From assembly GCA_001931905.2 (NCBI GenBank), contig MSJI02000858.1:29568-93567 (forward strand): a stretch of DNA of 64,000 nucleotides. Direction: 5' to 3'. Below, one piece after another: positions 1 through 8,775 of the stretch. Source of the DNA: Cladosporium sp. IMV 00045. Lineage: Eukaryota; Ascomycota; Dothideomycetes; Cladosporiales; Cladosporiaceae. The notes beneath the pieces were generated by a model. It was not told where the DNA came from. It searched no databases and saw only the letters and a list, made by a program, of their open reading frames with translations. Numbering within the stretch: position 1 is the stretch's first letter; the number at the start of each line of letters is the position of its first letter. The position numbers and the translations under genes were made by a program.

Positions 1-136
1 GAGGAGAGGGAAAGCCAGGAAGTTTAGGCAGGCCAGGGAGTTTGGGAAGGTGAGGGAAACCAGGAAGAAAGGGAGCCGGCGCAGCGTTGACAGCAGTAGC
101 CAAGGCAGCGATAGCGAGAGGCTGAGAAGAATGCAT
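1..136 (-). CDS. Secreted Pro/Leu-rich repeat protein, 5' end only (cut by window edge)
   Basis: Reading the minus strand from an ATG at 134-136 gives an open frame to the window edge (45 codons). It starts MHSSQPLAIAALATAVNA, a typical signal peptide, followed by A-P-A-P and a short repeat of the type LPGFPHLPKLPGLPKLPGF. A TATAAG box lies about 100 bp upstream with a pyrimidine-rich tract between box and ATG, as in many fungal promoters. I do not recognise the family; Pro/Gly-rich mature ends of this kind occur in secreted or wall-associated proteins. The rest of the gene lies outside the window, so length, introns and function cannot be judged. The signal peptide and promoter make a real gene likely. 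Confidence 0.6.
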   Translation of the reverse strand, partial: MHSSQPLAIAALATAVNAAPAPFLPGFPHLPKLPGLPKLPGFPSP

Positions 137-1214
137 GATCGCAGGAAATATGCTTGAGCGAGCGTTAAAGAGGAGAGAAGAAAGACGAAAGGCCCGACCT
201 ACGTTGGTCGAGATGCAGCCTTACAGCACTCCTCTTATACCAACAAAATCAAGACCCAGCATTTTAGCATCTCATGCCTTCTTCAATGATCCGCGGATAT
301 TGCCATGAACCATCTGCAATTCCATCTAGCCTTTTACTTCCCCAAAGAGTGGGTCCCCCAAACCTGGCCAGAGGAGAAGATCTACAGCGAGACATCGCTA
401 CCACGTGCCTTTGTAACCGCAATTGGCAAGCAATAAGTATCTGCCAAGTCGCGTAACCATTGCCGATAATTCCATAGACCAGTAAACCATCAGTTCCTTC
501 GTTGCTTTTCGCGAACGATCTGCACCGATAGCTGGAAGACGGGATATAGTCGATATTGGTCTGGAGTTGAATGTGGTGAGGTCGGCGAGTCTGAGGTCGA
601 AGCAGAGACACGTGGGTGGGTGAAGTGTGGGGTTTTGGTGAAGGCCAAGAGGAGCGATGCTTCTCGGGCTTGACGAGTCGCGTGCTCCGTCACTGGAATC
701 TGGTTCTCTACGATGATGATAAACATCGTTGGGAAAAGGATTGAGAGATAGAAAATGTATCGGGCGGTTGTGCCAATCGAATATCGTAAGTTTGTTGCAA
801 AGGGCGAGCGGACAGGCTTAAAAGTAAGGAAGCATCGAAATTCATATCAAGTTGTTCGTTCATTCTTGTTGTTTTACAGAGAGACCTATCTATGCATGTG
901 TTTCCTTAATAATTATGTCCCCTTTAACTGTAAAGACCCTATTGCTGCACTAGCAGGGTGGTCAACGGCAAAAAGCAGAGTTCCCCCAAAACAAGTGAGC
1001 TCGCTCGCTATGCATCGAATCGTTGTGGTAAGAAAGAAGACAAAAAGGAAAAACCCAAAAAAAAGAAGAAAAGAAAAACAGTCGCACAATGTACACCGTC
1101 GCTCGTCGCTCGTTCGCGTTGTTGGAAGTCGTGCAAAACATAAAATCAATCAATCAATCTGCGCGTCTTGACAATCTGCGTTGTTTGACAGAAAAAGACA
1201 ACAATGTCTGGCCT
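137..1214. other. Intergenic region
   Basis: Between two minus-strand genes. The right part should hold the 3' UTR of the repeat-protein gene, including a purine-rich stretch near 1025-1080; the left part is the promoter of the truncated gene. Open frames of up to about 140 codons occur on both strands, but none shows a domain, signal peptide or splice pattern that would support a gene. Confidence 0.6.
234..239 (-). promoter_or_regulatory. TATA-like box of the left-edge gene
   Basis: The minus strand reads GGTATAAGAGG here, about 100 bp upstream of the ATG at 136. A long C/T-rich stretch (minus strand, roughly 150-200) sits between box and start codon, the usual layout of a fungal core promoter. 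Confidence 0.4.
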
Positions 1215-2735
1215 TTAGGCCTCGCTGGTCTCGTTCCAGCTGACAACGCTGTAACCGGTGGGCACGGCGCGCTGGGCAATGCCGGCGGCTGTCGGGACAG
1301 ATGCAGCCAGCAGCACTTCAGGAGATGCAGCCTCGCCGCTCGGCACAGTACGAGCAGCAATTCCGCTTGACTGGAAAAGAGGTGCTGCTTCGCCGGTAGG
1401 GATGGCGCGGGCAGCGATACCGGTAGCTTGGAAGATAGATGCTGCCTCACCGGTGGGCACAGCGCGAGGAGCAACACCGGTGGCTTGGAAAATAGACGCA
1501 GCTTCACCGCTAGGCACAGCGCGAGGAGCAATACCGGTAGCTTGGAAAACAGATCCTACTTCGCCAGTGGGCACAGCACGGGCAGCGATGCCGGTAGCTT
1601 GTAGGACTGATGCTGCATCACCAGTGGGAAGAGCGCGAGCAGCGATGCCAGTGCCTTGGAGAGATGCTGCCATGCCGGTCGGCACAGCGCGGCGTGCGAG
1701 GCCGGTACCTTGAGGCATGAACGGGTGGACCAGCATCTGAGGAGAGCCAGTGCCCTCCGCGGCGTTGGGGCCAGGGAGAACACCATCGTTGTTCAGCTGA
1801 CGTCTGGCAACGGGAGCACCTGAGCCGGCGGGAAGGAAGGGGTGGATAAGCATCTCGGGAGAGCCAGTACCGGCAGCCTGGCCTTGAGAGGGAGTGGGAG
1901 CGTCGGCGTTGAATTGGCGGCGAGCGTGGTAGGTGCCGTTGGTGGCTTGAGAGGTGGTGTTGCTTGCGGCGACAGGAGCGGGCGCGGGCTCACCAGCCTC
2001 AGGCTGCGCAGAAGGCTTGATAGGGTAGCGAGTGTGCCACATGCCGTCGTCGTAGTAGGAAGTGGGGCCAGCAGCGGCAGGAGTTACAGTGGTGGTAGAG
2101 AGGAGAGTGACGGTCTCGCCATGGCCCTTGGTGAAGGGCTCAGACGGCACAGCGGTTGGTTCCTCATCTTCGGGGACGTCTGCCGTTACTGTGACTCTGG
2201 CAACGTCGCAGTCCTCGTCCGATTCGCCATCATCCTTGGGAGGCTCAGCAGCAGGTGGCGGAGCCTTGAAGGTGGGCTCTTTAGAAGCCGGCGCCTGGGT
2301 GGTGGTAGGTTGCGCGGAGATAGGTGCCTTGCTAGTCGAGAAAGTCGATTGGGCTGACTCGAGAACGGACAATGCGTCCAAGGAGCTTGATGTCGTTGCA
2401 GCAGGCGCGTTGGTGGTCGATGAGACGTTGACAGGGGCCTTCTGCGAGGGAGCACTGCTGGCAGAGCCGGGAACGTATGCGGTAGAGACGTTGGCCTCCT
2501 TTACGCTCGTGGTCTCGGTCGAGACGATTGTGATCGAGACCGTGGTAGGTTCAGGCTTTTTGGCCTCGGATGACTTCGTTACGGTGTGGTAAACAGTCGC
2601 CTCCTGATCGCTGGGAGAGTCTGCGGCTGCTGAAGATCCGCCATCGACATCAACGACGGAGTAGGTGACCGGTAAGGCATGGACGCGGATCGCAAGGCAT
2701 GAGGCAAGCAGGGCAGACCGAGCGGCGAGATGCAT
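1215..2735 (-). CDS. Secreted repeat protein with dibasic (Kex2-like) sites, 506 aa
   Basis: Single-exon frame. Residues 1-20 form a signal peptide ending VHA-LP. Residues about 30-270 are Ser/Thr/Pro/Ala-rich with an acidic patch (168-193) and look O-glycosylated. Arg-Arg pairs at 272-273, 311-312 and 348-349 delimit two related segments (274-310 and 313-347) that share Q-x-N-x-D at the start, GTGSP-x-ML-x-HPF in the middle and a similar A-RR end. From 348 onward come seven or eight repeats of about 18-19 residues (core A-R-A-V-P-T-G-E-A-A-S), each with only one Arg. The layout (signal peptide, spacer, dibasic-bounded repeats) resembles fungal Kex2-processed repeat proteins that release small peptides; a structural wall protein is the alternative. 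No UstYa-like, tyrosinase or methyltransferase gene lies nearby, so a modified-peptide cluster is not supported. Confident as a secreted repeat protein, uncertain in role. Confidence 0.8.
   Translation of the reverse strand: MHLAARSALLASCLAIRVHALPVTYSVVDVDGGSSAAADSPSDQEATVYHTVTKSSEAKKPEPTTVSITIVSTETTSVKEANVSTAYVPGSASSAPSQKAPVNVSSTTNAPAATTSSSLDALSVLESAQSTFSTSKAPISAQPTTTQAPASKEPTFKAPPPAAEPPKDDGESDEDCDVARVTVTADVPEDEEPTAVPSEPFTKGHGETVTLLSTTTVTPAAAGPTSYYDDGMWHTRYPIKPSAQPEAGEPAPAPVAASNTTSQATNGTYHARRQFNADAPTPSQGQAAGTGSPEMLIHPFLPAGSGAPVARRQLNNDGVLPGPNAAEGTGSPQMLVHPFMPQGTGLARRAVPTGMAASLQGTGIAARALPTGDAASVLQATGIAARAVPTGEVGSVFQATGIAPRAVPSGEAASIFQATGVAPRAVPTGEAASIFQATGIAARAIPTGEAAPLFQSSGIAARTVPSGEAASPEVLLAASVPTAAGIAQRAVPTGYSVVSWNETSEA
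1266..1694 (-). repeat. In-frame tandem repeats, about 54-57 bp unit
   Basis: Coding repeats in the C-terminal third of the secreted protein. The translated unit is close to GIAARAVPTGEAASIFQAT. Variants include IAPRAVPSG, VAPRAVPTG, IAARTVPSG and a terminal IAQRAVPTG, so units have diverged by point changes while length is mostly conserved; the penultimate unit is longer (about 27 residues). Confidence 0.85.
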
Positions 2736-3628
2736 TTCCGTTTCCGGTTTGCGATATCTTAGTCAAGCTCAAATGTCAATCGAAGTCCGGATTCGTCTCG
2801 TTTGTCAATATGGTGTATGGTGTCAGTTGTGTTTGTTGTAGGATGTGAGAGGAGTGTTTTGAAACAGTAGTGTAAGAAGCGTTTGTTTGGTGGAAGGATT
2901 GGCAATGCAGAGAGCCGAGAGAATACGGCCTCTGTACTTTTATCTCGCTTAGTAGTTGCATGTTTGCGTAAGACTGGAGGTTGGTATACATGGTTGCCAG
3001 GGTGCGACATCACGGCCACGCAGGTGAAGTGAATAGAAGGAGGCTGGCAAGTGGCAGGCGCGACCCCAGATTTGCGGTATATTTCAGAACGGTCGCGCAT
3101 TATTCTCAGACCGGGGCGACGGCTGCTCCCGGGTGGCTGGCAGACTTCGCCAGCCACTCCAAAACAGCAAATCCAGACCTCACCACATCACTATTGGCGT
3201 CAACGACGCGAAACAAAGTGGCACGCCTGAGCTCATTGCGGAGCTTATACAGAAGCCTCTAGCATGTGGCATAAGTGCAGAAGGGTCTCGATAGGCTACG
3301 GACCCTCCGCGATCGTCCATCTGGCCATGCAAGCTCACGCGGCAGATCCACAGCTTCACTTTATCTACGCCATATCGTGGCTCGTGGCTTTTCTTGATCT
3401 GATAGTCGCTCATCACCGGCTCACCGAATTCTGGTACTTGCGTATACTGAGCTAGCGGTATCTGCTGTCACTCTCAACGCCCATCTGTGCCTGCTCCCAA
3501 AGATGATGAGGCCCCATCATTTCACTTTGGCAGGACAGCCACTCTCTCGGACTTTGCAGCCGATACTTCCACCGAGACCTCTCCGACATGTACAAACAAC
3601 CACTCAATCGTACCGCTACTCATCACCT
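2736..3628. other. Intergenic region
   Basis: Holds the promoter of the repeat-protein gene (it reads leftward from 2735) and the 3' flank of the F-box gene on its right. Several overlapping open frames under 135 codons carry no recognisable domain. No repeat or RNA gene was seen. Confidence 0.55.
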
Positions 3629-4344
3629 TCAGCCTGCTAAATCTCCCAATCCATCCAACGCCCCACATGCAAGTAGCGGATGTGCCATCCCCGGTAGCCA
3701 AACAAGCGATCTCCCGCCCTCAACACATCTCTGAACTTGACGCCCTTTGGAATTCTTCACGCGTTCCATTTGCGCAATGTGTATGTTCCTACTGTAGAGT
3801 CCCCTCAACTCATATTCCAGTACGACCACTTCAGGCACGGGTGGTTGGGTGACGAACATGTCCAAGTAAAGGCTCTTGGATTTGAGAAAGCCTGGCCTGA
3901 CATTGTCCATGGTGAAGGGGATGCTGCGCACCATGTCTGCACGAGTGAAGAGTGTATCGGGCTTGAGGAGTACCCGATTGCCGGTGCATGGGGTGGTATC
4001 AGGTTCGTCGTCGCTCTCCGGAGCCAGGAACATGATACGCTTGAGAGGAGCCGAGCCGAGGACAACCTCGTTCCACTTGTGACAGACACGGCGGACCTTC
4101 ATCAGATACTCGAGTGACTGGTGTTTAAGAATATTCTCCAGAAGCTCGGTCGTGTTGAAGACGGCACGCGCGACGGCTTGACGAGCGTCTCGCGCAACTT
4201 TGCTGCTAGGGTGCTGCGGAAGATTGTGAGCGAAAGGAAGCATTGTGTCACCAGCACGTCGGAATGATCATACGTCGGTCCTAACACGCTTGTTGGACTC
4301 GCAGGGACACTCTTGCGAGCGTGCTTCCCCTTCTTGTTGGCCAT
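3629..4344 (-). CDS. F-box protein, two exons, 214 aa
   Basis: Exon 1 (4274-4344) encodes MANKKGKHARKSVPASPTSV and a few more residues; exon 2 is 3629-4202. The 71-bp intron has donor GTATGA, a CTCAC branch-like site and acceptor TAGCAG, and joining restores the frame exactly. Residues about 37-80 form an F-box-like domain (T-E-L-L-E-N-I-L, then V-R-R-V-C-H-K-W and L-K-R-I-M-F-L). Such proteins link Skp1-Cullin ubiquitin ligases to substrates. After the F-box comes the short dothideomycete-type tail with a F-V-T-Q-P-P motif. The basic N-terminal leader resembles that of the F-box gene at 47573. The substrate is unknown. The gene is convergent with nothing and lies tail-to-head with the VPS35 3' end. 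Confidence 0.75.
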
Positions 4345-4724
4345 GTTGTACGTTTTCCGTGAACGGCGCGGGTGGACACCGCGTGAGCGTGAGCTCTGCT
4401 GTCAAGTTGGTGTGCAATTGTTGAGGAGAGAGCAGAAGAAAGCCACAAACAAAGTCGTCAGCTGGTGGTGCTGTAAAGCAGTAAAGCAGTAAGAGTCACA
4501 TGCAGGTGGCGTCACTGCTGTGAAAGACAATAGAGTCTGAAACAGTACTGAGACTCGTACAACAACGCACTTCGCACCCCTTATCCACGGCATCAGTGAA
4601 ATAAATGAGCCAGATACAGATATTCGGATACAGAAAGGTAAGGTAACCGCCCTCTCAACCCGTTCCCCATCACCATTAGCCCACCATATGCTACATCCTA
4701 CCATCTCACAAAAATCAACGCCAC
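4345..4724. other. Intergenic region
   Basis: Contains the F-box promoter (leftward) and the VPS35 3' UTR. No feature beyond that was recognised. Confidence 0.5.
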
Positions 4725-7479
4725 TCAACCCTTCGGCCTAACCTCCACACCCTCATACTCTCTCGCTTCGATATACTGCAGCGTCCTCTCAAAGTGTTTC
4801 CTCGGGCTCTCCAGCCCGCTGACGTTCTCCGTCGTGTTGAGGTTGCTTTGAATCAGCTCGATCAGGCCGTTGATGTATTTCGTCGTGACGGCCTCGTTCT
4901 CCTGGTCGAAGTAATAGACGTAGCGGTTGAGGATTTCCACGAACAGCTCCACGCTCACGGCAGTGTCCATGCAGGCGTCCGCGACGCGCAGGGCGCGCTG
5001 CAGGCATTCTAGCACGCGCTTGCCATCGCGATAGACCTGGTGATTTGTTGTTAGTGAGGTTTTCGCTGCTCGGGGGACATCGGTTGTTCTTACCTCCTTC
5101 GAGTCGTCCTCTCGCTCGGCCTTCTCCACCGACCACCACAGGTGACTGGCGAGGTAGACGGCGCGGCATTGGTCGGGCTTCTTGAGCAGCTTGCTACCGT
5201 GCAGAGCCGCCTTCGTGATAAGCGTGTCGTAATTCTCGCGGCTGAACTTCTCGCTGCAGCAGGAAAGGGCGCCGCCGATGATGCAGATGGCCTGGAATTG
5301 GCTCCTTGAATCGCTAATGGCTTCTTCGTAAGTCGTGAAAGCGGAGGCGAAGAACTCGTACGAGATGTCTTCGTTGTCGCATTGAGCGGCGACCTGTCCC
5401 GCCGCGACGAAGAGTCGGAGCACGAGGTCTGGCACGCCGGATGTGGAGACTCGGGTGTAAAGGGAGTTGAGGGATGTGTGGATGAACTTGTACAAGGCGG
5501 AAGATTGGGTGGCGTAGTCGTCGTTGGAGAGGTGCTCGCGTCGCTTGAAGTTTCGGGCAAGCTTGAGAGATTGTGTGACGAGTGCTGGAGTAGTGTATTT
5601 CGTCCTCTCGTTGCCTTCAGCAAATGCTGTTCGTGTCTTCTGGAGAAGCTGGAATTGCGTGACATTGTCGGGAGCACGAATCAGGTGGACGATTCTTGCA
5701 AGCCAGCCTTGCTCTTCGACAGTCTCTTCGGTCTCCACTGCTCCTCTGCGCATGGGACCGCCAGGGTAACCAGCTGGTTGCTGCATGCCTTCTTTGATGA
5801 GGACGGACAATATCGAAAGCACGCCGTCCAGGTTTTCCGGTGTGGCAATCTTGGTCTCATTACGCAAAAGACTCCGTGCAAGCTCGCCGGCAACCGCGCG
5901 GCGGGTGGGGTATGATTGTTGGTGGAACAGTGGAACGAAGTTGGGCAACGCCAGAGCCGTGAAAAGAGAGAAGTAGGCCCTCACTGGAGCCATGAGTAAG
6001 CTGAGGAGGTTTGATTGAGATGCTTGGGAGTGGAGGTCGGCAGAGTTGGTGAAGCGAGAAACCTCTTTGGTGGCGTATTCCAAAACCTGGTCGACGTAGT
6101 CCAGGCGCTCAGGGTAAATGCTCAGTGCCAGATTAGCCAGCGATACAAGCAATGCTGTGATATCTTGTATGGGCAAACGCTGCATGTTGACCAGATTGAT
6201 AACCTGTTCGTGGAATATCTCGAACAATTTGATGTTATCTGGAATGCCCCTCGATTTCTTCGTGTCGCCGTTAGTTTGTGGCTGAGGTTCGTCTTTTGTC
6301 GTAGGCTCCGCAGATGCATCGGTCGCAGCCGTCTCCTCTCCCTCGGTACCATTCTCGCCATTGGTGCCCTCTGTAGCTTCTGCAGGCTTCGTTTCAGTCG
6401 ACTCGGCATTCTCTTTCGTGACCTTGAGCTTCTCAAGAAGTGCAACCACAGCCTCTTGCTCGTTCGTTTGCTTATTCTCAGGAGTCTCGGTTTCGGCCTC
6501 ACGAGCAGCATAAGCGGACAGACGATCCATCAGACCGATGACAATGCCCTTGACGTTGACGTGAGGGTTGAGTCGAGCGGTGGCCGACAGAAATTGATCC
6601 AGGGTGTGTAAATGAAACTCGTCCGGGAAGACCTGAGTGACAACCTCCAGTAGGTATTCTTGTGCAAGCACATCGCGACACTGGACCACTTGCTCAAGCA
6701 GCGGATATAATATCACGTTCTTGTAGCTCTCCAAGTCCACCAGTTGGCTGAGCCGCACGAGGTTGCTGCCGACCAACAATTGCAACTCTTGTCTCTCCTT
6801 CGTCCTCTGTTCTCTTTCCCGCGAGTGTCCTTGGTGCTGTAGTCGTACCCATAGCTTGTTCATCTCCACAAAGTTCGTCAGAATGAACGATATGCTGTCT
6901 TGCATGTTGCCTTCGGGACCATCTCCTGAGCCGGTAGGAAGGTAGTCCCGAGCCTGTCCGCTCAGGTAGTATCTCAGGAACAGTCCGCGCACAGGGTGCT
7001 GCACGCCTCTGCTCATCTCCATCATATCTTTCATGATCTCTTTGACCGGCGCGCCTTCGATGCCCATGTAGACCGTTCCAACCGTGATCATGAGGTAAAG
7101 TCGAGGGACGATGTTGCCAGCGTACTGGACGAGTTCGTATAGATCGGCGAGATGGTTGTCCGGGTGGGAGTCGCGTAGATATACAGACAAGTGTCGCAGC
7201 GCATCGAAGACGGACATGTACAACTCATAGTACTGTTTCGGTCCCAGGTTGCTCGTTCGCAATTCGGAGACGAGGGTAGAGCTTCACCACGGATTAGCTA
7301 CCGTTGTCGCGTGAGAGCGCCAGTACCGGACATTGACCATACCTGCACTTGAGCGCATCCATGAGCTTTCCAGGCGTCTCCAGACAGCGGCGCATCATCA
7401 CCGTCTGCTGTCTGACGACGGACAAGGCATCCTCCAGCAGCCGCGCCTGGTCCTCGACCGGCGGAGGAGTGGTCGTCAT
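4725..7479 (-). CDS. VPS35: Retromer subunit Vps35, three exons, 878 aa
   Basis: Vps35 is the cargo-binding scaffold of retromer, which recycles sorting receptors from endosome to Golgi. Exon 1 is 7343-7479 (MTTTPPPVEDQARLLEDALS...), exon 2 5094-7281, exon 3 4725-5036. Intron 1 (61 bp) has GTATGG...CTAAT...GAAG ends. Intron 2 (57 bp) has GTAAGA, a CACTAAC branch site and ACCAG, but its length is a multiple of three and it contains no stop, so it can be mistaken for coding sequence (it would add 19 residues). The conserved PRLYLMITVG motif, which anchors Vps35 to Vps26, lies at about residues 104-113, and the rest is alpha-helical solenoid. A low-complexity Glu/Thr-rich linker (about residues 315-395) is typical of fungal versions. 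Full length for the family. Confidence 0.95.
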
Positions 7480-7938
7480 GATTGGATATTGATGGTATGC
7501 AATTCGATCTGCAGGTTTGCAATGTGTTTCTGCTACCGTTGCGCGCCAATCCAAAGAGGCTGCATTGGTATGGTCGGTAGACTGATGTTGTCCAGGCGGT
7601 CGTCGCTACTTGGCCGTTACCCTCCACGCTACGCCTTCCAAGCTCCCACCCACCACTCAATGGGCGCGGAAGCCCCAGCCGAGCTGACGATTCCTGCTGC
7701 CTTAATAAGGCATTCCAAGCAAAGGGTGTTTATGGAAAACCTGCTGCTGCTCATACCTCACCCTTTCATACACCAGAAGTGGGAGGACGCTGTTGCAGCT
7801 ATGCAGTTTTGGCATGACTTCTACATTCGCGGCCGATAATCTTCAACTACTACCACCGTATTTTATCATCTGCAAACCGTCTTGAGGACCCACTTTACCA
7901 CCTTAGCTTCACATATCTCACTCCAATGTGAAATAACG
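7480..7938. promoter_or_regulatory. Divergent promoter region between VPS35 and an F-box gene
   Basis: 459 bp separate two divergently read start codons, so both promoters must lie here. No clear TATA box or named factor site was recognised. The open frames inside are not supported as genes. Confidence 0.45.
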
Positions 7939-8630
7939 ATGGTACTATCCACCTTGCCCGTGGAGCTGCTCGAAGCGATCCTCAAGGAACTCGACACGAG
8001 AACATTGCTACTCTCCCAACGTGTCAGTCATCAATTCCGCGATCTCATAAGCTCCAGCCCGGTGCTACAGGCAAACCTCTTCACCACCTGCGTCCCAGGT
8101 CCGAAGAACGACCAGTACTATACTTGCCTCGAATCAAAAGGTTCTTGCAGCTATTAGACGAGGGAACCTCTCAGCTGTCAAACGAGAAATCCATCAGTAT
8201 TCTCAGAGGAGTCACTTTGAACCCACTGTTAGCTGAAGAGATCATCCCCGTAGAAAGGGACTTGATCTACTATGACAGCAAACAACAAGGTCAACGCCAC
8301 GAAGCAATTTCAATGAGCCGACTCCTCGCGCATCCGCAAGGTTCCTGGCGTTCCATGTACATTTCCAATCCCCCTGCGGAGAGCATCCTCGCCTGCAGCA
8401 TCATTTACTGGCCGCCCGACGATGCCCACAAGATCTGGCGGTGGCACAGATGCAGCGTGCGAGACAAGACTGGCATCAAGATGTCTCAGGTCGTCGATGA
8501 GGTTTTGCGCAAGGCAGGCAGTTTGGGAGTGCTTCAGGGAGATTTAACCACGGAGAATCTGAATGGTTGGTATTTGACCTGCGTTGGTTGTGTGGCGTGT
8601 GAGCGTGGCGAGATAGTACGTGACATGTAA
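7939..8630 (+). pseudogene. F-box gene with an apparent frameshift
   Basis: The start at 7939 gives MVLSTLPVELLEAILKELD and a clear F-box (L-P-V-E-L-L-E-A-I-L, L-S-Q-R-V-S-H-Q-F-R-D-L-I, then L-Q-A-N-L-F). This frame ends at 8156. The family resemblance resumes in another frame from about 8085: an L-R-P segment, then V-T-L-N-P-L-L, S-W-R-S-M-Y-I-S-N-P-P and G-I-K-M-S-Q-V-V-D-E-V-L, ending at 8630. The shift lies near 8078-8090 (Leu-Phe, then Leu-Arg-Pro). I could not place a GT-AG intron that joins the frames: the only candidate acceptor leads to an early stop. Either a one-base deletion, two-base insertion or a sequence error. If the shift is an error, the gene would encode about 230 residues. 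Confidence 0.65.
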
Positions 8631-8775
8631 GACGGTGCACGCAGTATGCCGGGTCGCTATGAGCTCAAAGTAATCAAATTGGTATCTCGCTATACAAACA
8701 ATAAACGCAGTTCCTAGCACTAGCAATACAATCTCTCAACACATTACCACCCCACCGCTCTGGCACAGCCGCTGG

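Noticed and set aside
1215..2735. Dikaritin-type RiPP cluster around the repeat protein
   Set aside because: No UstYa-like, tyrosinase or methyltransferase gene lies nearby in the window, and the dibasic-bounded peptides are longer than known cores.
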